Positions 15,414 through 23,383 of a stretch of 64,000 nt of DNA are shown here, one piece after another. Source of the DNA: an uncultured Lachnospiraceae bacterium (GTDB lineage Bacteria > Bacillota > Clostridia > Lachnospirales > Lachnospiraceae); assembly GCA_934401915.1 (NCBI GenBank), contig CAKRSV010000004.1, forward strand, positions 186,001 to 250,000, given 5' to 3'. The translations under genes were made by a program, and so were the position numbers. The notes beneath the pieces are model-generated. The model was not told the DNA's origin, searched no databases, and was given only the letters and a program-made list of their open reading frames with translations. Numbering within the stretch: the first letter of the stretch is position 1; each line of letters opens with the position of its first letter.

Positions 15414-15417
15414 AAAA

Positions 15418-15708
15418 GCAGTTTAAGAGACGAAACCGTTGAGAGAGAGTAGTAGAAGCAGGTAAACTGGTTCAGAGAGCCGCGAAGGGTGGGAAACGGC
15501 ACAGCAACTGTTTTGAATGGACTTTCGAGGCTGGTCCGAAATCCGAAGAGGACAGTAGGCACCGGCGGGAACCACACCCGTTATCCACGTGGCATATATA
15601 GTGTTGTATATGAAAAAGAGGATGCAGGGAACCTGCATCAAGTTGAGTGGTACCGCGATAATAAATGATTTTATTACCGTCTCAAGCATGTGCTTGGGGC
15701 GGTTTTTT
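15418..15708 (+). promoter_or_regulatory. T-box riboswitch, tryptophan-specific (UGG specifier)
   Basis: The leader has the class order of a T-box: stem I with an AGTAG loop-E-like motif (about 15450) and an AGGGTGGGAAACGG segment at 15486, then the specifier context GAA-TGG-ACT with TGG at 15518-15520. The T-box sequence AGTGGTACCGCG is at 15646-15657 and a terminator at 15678-15708. TGG is the Trp codon, so uncharged tRNA-Trp should stabilise the antiterminator and switch on the downstream ABC importer. The acceptor-pairing tetranucleotide is TGGT. Confidence 0.9.
15678..15708 (+). terminator. T-box-controlled intrinsic terminator
   Basis: The stem CCGTCTCAAGCA / TGCTTGGGGCGG pairs fully with two G-U pairs. 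A run of T follows. It competes with the antiterminator that contains the T-box sequence. Confidence 0.88.
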
Positions 15709-15842
15709 GTTATGCTGACGGGGAAATTGCACGAGACAGAAAATGTGTTCCAAGTCGGGTAATGAAAAGCGGCTGCCAAAACCGGAATCGGTTCTTGAGC
15801 GGAAAACAAAAAAACCACAAGAGAGTATGGAGGAGAAAGATT

Positions 15843-16964
15843 ATGAAAAAGAAAGCAATGGCAGTATTTATGACAGCAGTATTTGGCGCAGCAATGATGA
15901 CAGGCTGCGGAAGCACGCAGGAGACGGCGGGAACCGCCGATGTACAGCAGACCGCTGGGAGCACAGAGGATGCGGCAGCGACGGAGGAAGCCGCTCCGGC
16001 AGAAGAGACGGATGCACAGGCGCAGAGCGGTACTGTTTATAAGGTCGGAATCGTGCAGTATGTCGATGACGCTTCCCTGAATCAGATCGAGGCATCGATC
16101 GAGGCAGAGCTGGATGCCAAGGCTGCGGAGCTGGGAGTGACATTTGATTACGCGGATTACACATACAACGGGCAGGCAGATTCCACGACGCTGAACCAGA
16201 TCGCCACAGAGCTTGTAGCTTCCGGTGTTGACGTGATCGTTCCGATCGCGACACCGACGGCGATGATCATGCAGAACGCAACGGAGGACAATCAGATCCC
16301 GGTTGTATTTTCCGCAGTATCAGATCCGGTTGGAGCAGGTCTGGTAGCCAGCATGGACGCACCCGGTTCCAATATTACAGGAACGTCCGACGCACTGAAC
16401 ACTGACGCGGTGATGGACCTGATCGTTGCAGCAAAACCGGAGATCAAGAAGCTGGGACTTCTGTACAACAAGAGCGAGGATTCCTCCAAAGCGCCGATCG
16501 AGGCGGCAAAGGCTTACTGTGAGGCAAAGGGGATCGAGACCGTGGAAAAGACCGGAACGACCAACGATGAGATTGCTCTTGCAGCGGACGCGCTGGTAGC
16601 AGGCGGCGTGGAAGCAGTATTTACCCCTACCGACAACACCGTCATGACAGCAGAGCTTGCGATCTATGAGAAATTTGTTGACGCTAAGATCCCGCACTAT
16701 GCAGGCGCAGATTCCTTTGCACTGAACGGAGCATTCCTTGGCTTCGGCGTCAATTATGAGGAGCTTGGAACAGCAACCGCAGATATGGTGGTAGATATTC
16801 TTGTAAACGGTGCAGATCCGGCGGCAACGGCAGTACAGACGCTTGACAATGGTATTGCAACCGTCAACACGGAGACAGCAGAGGCGATCGGACTGGATTA
16901 CAGCATGTTTGCCGATATGTGTGCCGAAGTGAAAGAGATCGTGACCGCAGAGAATTTTGAATAA
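15843..16964 (+). CDS. trpX: ABC importer substrate-binding lipoprotein (TrpX type)
   Basis: A 373-residue lipoprotein of the ABC_sub_bind (PF04392-like) family. The ATG at 15843 follows GGAGGAG at seven bases. The signal peptide ends in the lipobox MTGC at residues ~19-22, so the protein is anchored on the outer face of the membrane. An Ala/Glu/Thr-rich linker leads to the binding domain starting around VYKVGIVQYVDDASLNQIE. The Trp-specific T-box in front and the permease and ATPase behind point to tryptophan, or an indole precursor, as ligand. Confidence 0.88.
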   Translation: MKKKAMAVFMTAVFGAAMMTGCGSTQETAGTADVQQTAGSTEDAAATEEAAPAEETDAQAQSGTVYKVGIVQYVDDASLNQIEASIEAELDAKAAELGVTFDYADYTYNGQADSTTLNQIATELVASGVDVIVPIATPTAMIMQNATEDNQIPVVFSAVSDPVGAGLVASMDAPGSNITGTSDALNTDAVMDLIVAAKPEIKKLGLLYNKSEDSSKAPIEAAKAYCEAKGIETVEKTGTTNDEIALAADALVAGGVEAVFTPTDNTVMTAELAIYEKFVDAKIPHYAGADSFALNGAFLGFGVNYEELGTATADMVVDILVNGADPAATAVQTLDNGIATVNTETAEAIGLDYSMFADMCAEVKEIVTAENFE

Positions 16965-17002
16965 TCCCTGCGTCCGGAGTAGAAAGAGATAGAGAGGTTT
17001 TT

Positions 17003-17950
17003 ATGAGTTCCATATTTACATTGTCGATCATACAAAGCGCGCTAGAGCTGGGATGTATCTATTCACTGGTAGCCCTTGCGCTGTTTATATCCTTTAGTAT
17101 TCTGAATATTGCGGATCTGTCCACGGACGGCTGCTTTACGCTTGGCTGTGCGGTGGGGGCGATGGTCACCATAGCAGGACATCCGTTTCTGGCGTTCCCG
17201 GCGGCGATGGCTGCCGGGGTGTGCTCCGGCTTTGTCACGGCATTTTTGCAGACGAGGATGGGCGTGCCTTCCATTCTGGCAGGGATCATCGTGAACACAG
17301 GGCTGTACACGATCAACATCATGGTGATGGGCTTTTCCTCCAATGTGAACCTGTTTGCCTGCGATACTATCTTCAGTCTGGCAAAGGGGCTGACGGACGC
17401 TCCGGGTTATCTGAACTGGTATAAGATCCTGATTGTGGTCGCCATCGTGCTGCTGATCGGAGTGGTTCTTGCCCGTTTTCTGAATACAAGGCTGGGACTG
17501 TCCATACGGGCAACTGGCGACAATGAACATATGGTGAAGGCATCCAGTATCAATCCGGCTTTTACGATCACGGTAGGGCTTTGCGTTGCCAACTCGCTGA
17601 CGGCGCTCTCAGGCGCGCTGCTGGCACAGTATCAGAAGTCCTGTGACATCAATCTGGGAACCGGAATGGTGACGATCGCACTGGCAAGTCTGATCATCGG
17701 GGAGACTATCATCGGAAAAGGCGGTATGTTCCGCAGAGTGGTCGGCGTCATCCTGGGAAGCTGCCTGTATCGGTTTATCGTAGCGATCGCGCTCCGAATG
17801 AGCGTTCCGGCAGAATGTCTCAAGCTGGTATCTGCGCTGATCGTCGCGCTGGCAATCGCAGCTCCATATCTGAAAGTTAAAGCAGGATTTTATAAAACAA
17901 AGAGAGCACTTGAAAAAGAGGAGAGAAGGGACGGTGGAAGAGCATGTTAA
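17003..17950 (+). CDS. trpY: ABC importer permease (TrpY type)
   Basis: A 315-residue integral membrane protein with about eight to nine hydrophobic segments, in the branched-chain-amino-acid-like (BPD_transp_2) permease family. The start is preceded by GAGAGG. SIRATGDNEHMVKASSINP is the probable cytoplasmic loop that contacts the ATPase. It overlaps trpZ by 7 nt and follows trpX by 38 nt, so the three genes form one T-box-controlled unit. Confidence 0.88.
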   Translation: MSSIFTLSIIQSALELGCIYSLVALALFISFSILNIADLSTDGCFTLGCAVGAMVTIAGHPFLAFPAAMAAGVCSGFVTAFLQTRMGVPSILAGIIVNTGLYTINIMVMGFSSNVNLFACDTIFSLAKGLTDAPGYLNWYKILIVVAIVLLIGVVLARFLNTRLGLSIRATGDNEHMVKASSINPAFTITVGLCVANSLTALSGALLAQYQKSCDINLGTGMVTIALASLIIGETIIGKGGMFRRVVGVILGSCLYRFIVAIALRMSVPAECLKLVSALIVALAIAAPYLKVKAGFYKTKRALEKEERRDGGRAC

Positions 17951-18747
17951 GTATCCGGAATATTTCCAAGACCTTCAATCCGGGAACGGTCAATGAAAAG
18001 AAGGCTCTGGAGAATGTCAGCCTGGAGCTGGCAGAGGGCGATTTTGCAACCATCGTCGGAAGCAACGGTGCAGGAAAGAGTACGCTTTTCAATGCGATCA
18101 CCGGTACGTTCTATGTCGATCAGGGACAGATCTTTCTGGCGGGAGAGAATATTACCTACCGCAAGGAACATATCCGCAGCAAGGAGATCGGTCATCTTTT
18201 TCAGGATCCGCTCAAGGGCACGGCGCCGCACATGACGATCGAAGAGAATATGGCGCTTGCGTATCTGCGCGCATCCACATCGACGCACGCATATTTCAGC
18301 CATACCAGCAATAAGGAAAAGAAGGAGTTCCGACAGCAGCTGGAACTTCTGGATATGGGGCTGGAGGACCGGATGAAGCAGCCTGTGGGACTGCTCTCGG
18401 GCGGACAGCGGCAGGCGCTTACTCTTCTGATGGCAACGATGGTGACGCCTAAGATCCTGCTTCTGGATGAGCATACGGCGGCTCTCGATCCGGCGACGGC
18501 GGAGAAGGTCTTGAATCTTACCAGAAGGATCGTAAAGGAGAGAAAGATCACCTGTCTGATGGTGACGCACAATATGCACCAGGCGCTTGAGCTTGGCAAC
18601 AGAACGCTGATGATGGACGGCGGACACATTGTGCTGGATATCAGCGGAGAGGAGAGAGCGCGGCTTACAGTGGATGATCTGCTGGAGCAGTTCAGACTGC
18701 AGGCGGGAAAGAAGCTGGACAATGACCGGATCCTTCTTTCAAGATAA
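17944..18747 (+). CDS. trpZ: ABC importer ATPase (TrpZ type)
   Basis: A 267-residue ABC ATPase. The Walker A is GSNGAGKST (residues 39-47), the Q-loop HLFQDP, the signature LSGGQRQAL, the Walker B ILLLDEHTAALDP and the switch histidine VTHN. It powers uptake by the TrpX/TrpY system. Translation is coupled to trpY by a 7-nt overlap. It ends shortly before a strong terminator. Confidence 0.93.
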   Translation: MLSIRNISKTFNPGTVNEKKALENVSLELAEGDFATIVGSNGAGKSTLFNAITGTFYVDQGQIFLAGENITYRKEHIRSKEIGHLFQDPLKGTAPHMTIEENMALAYLRASTSTHAYFSHTSNKEKKEFRQQLELLDMGLEDRMKQPVGLLSGGQRQALTLLMATMVTPKILLLDEHTAALDPATAEKVLNLTRRIVKERKITCLMVTHNMHQALELGNRTLMMDGGHIVLDISGEERARLTVDDLLEQFRLQAGKKLDNDRILLSR

Positions 18748-18782
18748 CGATATGATATAACAGTATAATTATAGAAGATAGA

Positions 18783-18816
18783 AAGACAGCTTTGCGAAAG
18801 TGAGGCTGTCTTTTTT
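18783..18816 (+). terminator. Terminator after trpXYZ
   Basis: AAGACAGC (18783-18790) pairs with GCTGTCTT (18805-18812) and a T-run follows. It insulates the spoIIIA operon from the T-box unit. Confidence 0.85.
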
Positions 18817-18833
18817 CTTAACAGAAAGTTCGA

Positions 18834-18862
18834 GTCATAACCTGGACAATGGTTCATATATT
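18834..18862 (+). promoter_or_regulatory. Predicted sigma-E promoter of the spoIIIA operon
   Basis: GTCATAA (18834-18840), a 14-nt spacer and CATATATT (18855-18862) fit the mother-cell sigma-E consensus (about KMATATT-N14-CATACAHT). This is the sigma factor known to drive spoIIIA in Bacillus. The boxes lie between the trp terminator and the spoIIIAA ribosome site. Confidence 0.7.
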
Positions 18863-18904
18863 GAGATAAGGGATGTCCTGCTGGGAAAAGGAGGGATAGA
18901 TCGG

Positions 18905-19852
18905 ATGAACAAAGAAGAATTGTTACAGATCTTTCCGGATTATATGAGAAAGCAGTGGGAGCCGGTTGCAAGGCGGGCGCGGGAAGTGCAGGAGATCCGG
19001 CTCAGGGCAGACCGGCCGGTCGCTGTTTGGATCGGGGGAAAAGAGTTTTTTCTGGAGCCTTCCGGGGAACTGACGCAGGAACCGGAGAGAGGCGTTTGCT
19101 GCCGGGCAGAGGATATGGAACGGATCCTGCAGCAGATCTGCCAGTTTTCAATCTATGCCTTCTCGGACGAGATCCGGAGAGGATATCTGACGATCGCTGG
19201 GGGACACCGGGTGGGACTGGCGGGACAGATTATACTGGACGGCGGGGAAAAGGTAAGGAATATGAAGTATATCCGGTGTATGAATATCCGTATTGCCCAT
19301 GAGATCAAGGGCGTATCGGACCCGGTGCTGCCTCTGCTGTACCGCGAAGGGCGGATTCTCAGCACGCTGATCCTGTCGCCGCCGGGCTGTGGAAAGACGA
19401 CCATGCTGCGAGATCTGATACGGAATGTGTCGAATGGAAACGCCTGCGGCAGGGGCGTCAATGTGAGTGTGGTGGACGAGCGGTCGGAAATCGGCGGAAG
19501 CTACATGGGAGTTGCGCAGAATGATATCGGGATGAGGACGGATCTGCTGGATGCGTGCCTGAAAAAGGATGGCATGATGATGTTGATCCGGTCGATGGCG
19601 CCGGATGTGCTTGCGGTGGACGAACTGGGTAACAAGGAGGAGATTGATGCGCTCCGTCTTGCCGGTGGTTGTGGGTGCCGGATCCTGGCTACGGTTCACG
19701 GGGCTTCAATCAAAGAGGTAAGGGAGAAGCCGTATATGACGCCGGTTATGCAGGAGAAAATGTTTGACCGGATCGTGGTGCTGGGAAAAAGAGAGGGAAG
19801 GTGCGTGGTGGAAGGCGTCTATGATGGGGATGGAGAGCAATGCTTAAAATAA
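18905..19852 (+). CDS. spoIIIAA: Stage III sporulation protein AA, secretion-type ATPase
   Basis: A 315-residue AAA/type II-IV secretion-like ATPase of the SpoIIIA-SpoIIQ channel that links mother cell and forespore. The ATG at 18905 is nine bases after AGGAGGG. The Walker A SPPGCGKTTML lies at about residues 157-167; VVDERSEIGG and DVLAVDELGN (Walker B) follow. It is the first gene of an eight-gene operon and overlaps spoIIIAB by 13 nt. Confidence 0.95.
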   Translation: MNKEELLQIFPDYMRKQWEPVARRAREVQEIRLRADRPVAVWIGGKEFFLEPSGELTQEPERGVCCRAEDMERILQQICQFSIYAFSDEIRRGYLTIAGGHRVGLAGQIILDGGEKVRNMKYIRCMNIRIAHEIKGVSDPVLPLLYREGRILSTLILSPPGCGKTTMLRDLIRNVSNGNACGRGVNVSVVDERSEIGGSYMGVAQNDIGMRTDLLDACLKKDGMMMLIRSMAPDVLAVDELGNKEEIDALRLAGGCGCRILATVHGASIKEVREKPYMTPVMQEKMFDRIVVLGKREGRCVVEGVYDGDGEQCLK

Positions 19853-20358
19853 CGGGTGTAATATGCGTGCTGGCAGGGTGTCTGGGGGCAGGATTCCAGA
19901 GGGTCGCGCAGGAACAGCAGCGTCTGGAGCACCTCAGGGAGATCCTTCGCATTGTAAAACGGATAGAGGATGAGATGCGCTACGGAAAACGGACGGTGCC
20001 GGAGATCTGTGCGGTGCTTTCCGGCTGCGGCGGGGAGAGATACCGGAGCTGCTTTGGCGAAATCTATGAAAGGCTGATGCAAAGACAGGGAAGAGCCATG
20101 GAGGAGATCTGGAGGGAGAGCATGCAGAAGTGCTTCTGCGACGTTCCGCTCCGGGAGGATGAAAAGGCGCTCCTTATGCAGATTCCGGACTGCCTGGGGA
20201 TGCAGGATGAATGTACGCAGGCGTCGAGCATTGTCCAGTTCCGCGAGCTGGTCGAGAGAAGGCTCAGGCAGGCGGAGGACGAGTATGACGGGAAACGGAA
20301 GATGATCTGGAGCGTAAGCGCACTTGCGGGGATATTTCTGGTAGTTATTCTGATATAA
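19840..20358 (+). CDS. spoIIIAB: Stage III sporulation protein AB
   Basis: A 172-residue protein with hydrophobic segments at both ends (about residues 3-18 and 153-171) and a helical charged middle. This is the layout of SpoIIIAB, which resembles the GspF platform protein of type II secretion. It overlaps spoIIIAA by 13 nt. One copy of the recurrent ATAACGGGTGT motif lies in its first codons. Confidence 0.92.
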   Translation: MLKITGVICVLAGCLGAGFQRVAQEQQRLEHLREILRIVKRIEDEMRYGKRTVPEICAVLSGCGGERYRSCFGEIYERLMQRQGRAMEEIWRESMQKCFCDVPLREDEKALLMQIPDCLGMQDECTQASSIVQFRELVERRLRQAEDEYDGKRKMIWSVSALAGIFLVVILI

Positions 20359-20377
20359 AGATACATAAGGGGGCAAA

Positions 20378-20572
20378 ATGGGCGTAAGTCTTATTTTTAA
20401 AATTGCAGCGGTAGGGATTCTGGTCACGATCCTGAATCAGGTTTTAAAACATAGTGGAAGGGAGGAACACGCCTTTCTCATCAGTCTGGCAGGGCTTATT
20501 CTGGTCCTGACCTGGCTGGTTCCTTATATATATGATCTGTTTGTCATGGTGCAGGAGATGTTCAGCCTGTAA
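20378..20572 (+). CDS. spoIIIAC: Stage III sporulation protein AC
   Basis: A 64-residue protein of two transmembrane helices, as in other SpoIIIAC proteins. The start follows AAGGGGGC. The middle reads NQVLKHSGREEHAFLISLAG, the conserved loop of the family. It is a membrane part of the feeding-tube channel in the mother-cell engulfing membrane. Confidence 0.92.
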   Translation: MGVSLIFKIAAVGILVTILNQVLKHSGREEHAFLISLAGLILVLTWLVPYIYDLFVMVQEMFSL

Positions 20573-20589
20573 AGGCGCGGAGGGGAAGA

Positions 20590-20976
20590 ATGACAATCGT
20601 AAAGATCAGTCTGCTGGCTGTTATGGGAGTTATGCTGGCAGTCTCTGTCAAGAGCTGTAAAGGGGAGTACGGAGCATATCTGGCGGCGGCGGTCTGTCTT
20701 GTGATCGGCGGGATCGCAGTTGGATGTTTAAGCGAAATAACGGGTGTTATAAATAAATTGCAGACGTATCTGCCCAATGAGGGAAATTACATTGCGTTGC
20801 TTATCAAGGCGGTCGGGGCGACCTACGCCTGCGAACTCTGTGCCGGCATTTGCAGGGATGCGGGATACGGAGGGATAGCCGGGCAGGTGGAGATGGTCGG
20901 AAAGCTGTATGTATTACTGCTGGGGCTTCCGGTTCTGCAGGCGCTTATGAACTGTATACAGAATCTTGTATACTGA
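20590..20976 (+). CDS. spoIIIAD: Stage III sporulation protein AD
   Basis: A 128-residue membrane protein with three to four hydrophobic helices. The C-terminal half contains YACELCAGICRDAGYGGIAG, strongly conserved in SpoIIIAD. It is encoded 17 nt after spoIIIAC behind GGAGGGGAAG. A perfect copy of the palindrome ATAACGGGTGTTAT lies at 20737-20750 inside the gene. Confidence 0.92.
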   Translation: MTIVKISLLAVMGVMLAVSVKSCKGEYGAYLAAAVCLVIGGIAVGCLSEITGVINKLQTYLPNEGNYIALLIKAVGATYACELCAGICRDAGYGGIAGQVEMVGKLYVLLLGLPVLQALMNCIQNLVY

Positions 20977-21015
20977 CCGGCTTTGCAGAGAGGGACTGTG
21001 CAGGAGGAAAGAGAA

Positions 21016-22083
21016 TTGGAAACGGCAGGGGTGGAACTGTGGGATGAACTGAATATGACGGCTGTCAACGGACAGCTGGAGCGTATGTTTCCGGAGATCT
21101 GCTTTGACGGGGATGCGGTCCTGCAGCTTTTGCTGAAAGGGGATATCTGGCACGCTGTATGTGAACTTGGAAAACAGATAACGGGTGTTTTTCAAATGCA
21201 GGGGGGAGAGATACGCAGCTTGTTTGTCAGCATCCTGCTGTTGGGGATCCTGGCGGCGGTGCTTACCGATTTCGCCGACCTGTTCCAGAACCACCAGGTA
21301 TCGGACATTGCATTTTTTCTGATCTATCTTCTGTTTGTGACAATCCTTCTGAAGAGCTTCGCCCAGACAGCGGATATCGTCAGGGAGATCCTGACGGACA
21401 TCACTGCGTTTATGAAGCTGCTGATCCCAACCTATATGATCGCCATCGGAAGCGCAAGCGGCTTGGTCACGGCAGGGGCGTATTATCAGCTGCTCACACT
21501 GCTTACGATGCTGGTGCAGTGGTTTTTCCTTCATCTTCTGCTTCCGGCCGTATCAGTCTACATGCTGCTTGCCGTCATCAATGGGATCTGGATGGAGGAG
21601 AAGCTCGCGCTGCTTCTGGAGCTTCTGGAAAAAGGGATCGGCGGGACCATCAAGGTCGTTGTCGGGGCAGTGTCCGGGTTCAGCGTGCTGCAGGCGATGA
21701 TCTCTCCTGCCATCGATTCGCTGCAGATGACGGCGGTACAGAAGGCGGCCGCTGCGATACCGGGGATTGGCAACCTGACGGAGGGGATCATGGAGCTGGT
21801 GCTGGGATCCGCCGTGCTGATCAAAAACAGCATTGGTATTTACATAACACTTGTTCTATTATTTATCTGCCTTGTGCCGATCGTGAAGATCGCGCTTCTG
21901 GCGGGCGTGGTGAAGCTGAGCGCGGCGCTGATCAGCATTGTGAGCGATAAGCGGATGACCAACTGTGCGAACCGGGCGGGCAATGGGAACTTCCTGCTCC
22001 TGAAGCTGGCGGTTGCGTCGATCGGTATTTTTGTTATCCAGATCGCGATCATCGCGGTGGCGACCAACCGGGGGATCCATTAG
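21016..22083 (+). CDS. spoIIIAE: Stage III sporulation protein AE
   Basis: About 355 residues with six or more hydrophobic segments from residue ~65 onward; VTAGAYYQLLTLLTMLVQWF and the following region match the family. The frame is open from TTG 20983, but TTG 21016 is placed eight bases after AGGAGG (21002-21007) and is preferred. No ATG occurs before residue ~13. In Bacillus the protein begins with a signal peptide; none is visible here. It forms part of the membrane channel with AB, AC, AD and AF. Confidence 0.9.
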   Translation: METAGVELWDELNMTAVNGQLERMFPEICFDGDAVLQLLLKGDIWHAVCELGKQITGVFQMQGGEIRSLFVSILLLGILAAVLTDFADLFQNHQVSDIAFFLIYLLFVTILLKSFAQTADIVREILTDITAFMKLLIPTYMIAIGSASGLVTAGAYYQLLTLLTMLVQWFFLHLLLPAVSVYMLLAVINGIWMEEKLALLLELLEKGIGGTIKVVVGAVSGFSVLQAMISPAIDSLQMTAVQKAAAAIPGIGNLTEGIMELVLGSAVLIKNSIGIYITLVLLFICLVPIVKIALLAGVVKLSAALISIVSDKRMTNCANRAGNGNFLLLKLAVASIGIFVIQIAIIAVATNRGIH

Positions 22084-22150
22084 AGGAATAACGGCTATCG
22101 GAGGCAGGAACTGAAAGGTCAGACAGAGACTGAAAGAGAGGGAGACGGAT

Positions 22151-22744
22151 ATGGCAGGATTTGTAGAAACGATCCGCAGAGTCGGACTGTTTCTGGTGGT
22201 AGCGCAGATGATCGTCCATCTGTCGCCCGAGAAACGGTATGAGAAATATATCCGGTTAATAGCGGGTGTTATTGTTCTGACGATGCTCATAGGTCCGCTC
22301 CGGGAGGCGCCGGAGGATCTCTGGGTGCAGATCCAGGAGGAGATGGATGCGGACACGGGAAGACGGCTTGCCAGCCTGACGGAAGGCGGTGCTTCCGGCT
22401 GGAATGGCGAGAGCCTTCCGAATCGTTATGAAGAGACATTAAGCAATGAAATTAAATCTAAAATTAACAATATAGTATTAAAAGAAGGATATCAGATCGA
22501 GGAGGTGTCATGGAAGGAGGAAGGGGAGGCGTCTTTGTGCGTCATCGTCAGAAAAGAGGATCAGGAGTGCGGGACAGGCAGTGCGGATGCGATCGGGATC
22601 GAGCCGGTCAGGGTTGAACTGGGGGGAGGGAAGCCGCAGACGGAGAGCGGCGATGAGTCAGAGGAGGCTGCGCAGCTTGGGAAAGAGATCGGCGAGGCGC
22701 TGGGAATGGAAGAAAATGGTGTGAGGGTGGTGATCCGGCAATGA
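22151..22744 (+). CDS. spoIIIAF: Stage III sporulation protein AF
   Basis: A 197-residue protein with two N-terminal transmembrane helices (about residues 12-25 and 36-53) separated by SPEKRYEKYIRLIAGV, and a soluble C-terminal domain. This matches SpoIIIAF. The start follows GAGAGGGAG. An AT-rich patch at about 22440-22500 interrupts otherwise GC-rich coding sequence. It overlaps spoIIIAG by 4 nt (ATGA). Confidence 0.9.
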   Translation: MAGFVETIRRVGLFLVVAQMIVHLSPEKRYEKYIRLIAGVIVLTMLIGPLREAPEDLWVQIQEEMDADTGRRLASLTEGGASGWNGESLPNRYEETLSNEIKSKINNIVLKEGYQIEEVSWKEEGEASLCVIVRKEDQECGTGSADAIGIEPVRVELGGGKPQTESGDESEEAAQLGKEIGEALGMEENGVRVVIRQ

Positions 22745-23370
22745 AACTTGTGGAGGAGGCAGAAAAGCTGCTGAAAAAGAAAAAAATAGGAAAGGATCAG
22801 TGTGTGATCCTGGTTCTGGCAGGAATCCTGCTGTGTATCATAGCACTTCCGGTAAAAGATGACACAGAGTCCCACCTATGGGACACAAAAAATGGTAAGA
22901 TACAGAAAATAACGGACGCTGAAGGGAAAACGGCAGAGACGTCGTCTGACGATACGGAAGAATTGTATGAGGCATACTGGGAGAAAAGGCTGGAGGAGAC
23001 GCTTTCCTGTATAGAAGGCGCGGGACGGGTGAAGGTCCTGATCACGCTGCGGGAGTCTGAGGGAAAGGTAGTGGAGAAGGAAGGAAAAGAGGAGAGCGAG
23101 GAGACGCAGGAGAGCGACGCGGGAGGCGGAAGCCGCACGATCACAGTGAGGAGAGTGGAGAAGGATACGGTCTATACGGTGAACGGTCAGGGACAGAATG
23201 TTCCTTATGTAGTGAAAACAACGGCGCCGGTGGTAGAGGGGATCGTGGTCGTGGCGCAGGGAGGTGACAACATTTCCGTGAAAGAGAATATAATTGCGTC
23301 GGTGCAGGTATTATTTAATCTGGACGTGAATAAGATTAGAGTAGTTAAGATGAAAAATATCAATCAGTGA
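22741..23370 (+). CDS. spoIIIAG: Stage III sporulation protein AG
   Basis: A 209-residue protein with one transmembrane helix at about residues 20-38 and an extracytoplasmic C-terminal ring-building domain, in which VKVLITLRESEGKVVEKE and VEGIVVVAQGGDN are characteristic. SpoIIIAG forms a large ring in the space between mother cell and forespore. A Glu/Ser/Gly-rich loop of about 30 residues sits between the two halves of the domain. Confidence 0.92.
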   Translation: MKLVEEAEKLLKKKKIGKDQCVILVLAGILLCIIALPVKDDTESHLWDTKNGKIQKITDAEGKTAETSSDDTEELYEAYWEKRLEETLSCIEGAGRVKVLITLRESEGKVVEKEGKEESEETQESDAGGGSRTITVRRVEKDTVYTVNGQGQNVPYVVKTTAPVVEGIVVVAQGGDNISVKENIIASVQVLFNLDVNKIRVVKMKNINQ

Positions 23371-23383
23371 AGGGGAGAAGAAA

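Noticed and set aside
15485..15498. AGGGTGGGAAACGG, which resembles a T-box core sequence.
   Set aside because: It lies before the specifier codon within stem I; the true T-box is AGTGGTACCGCG at 15646 next to the terminator.
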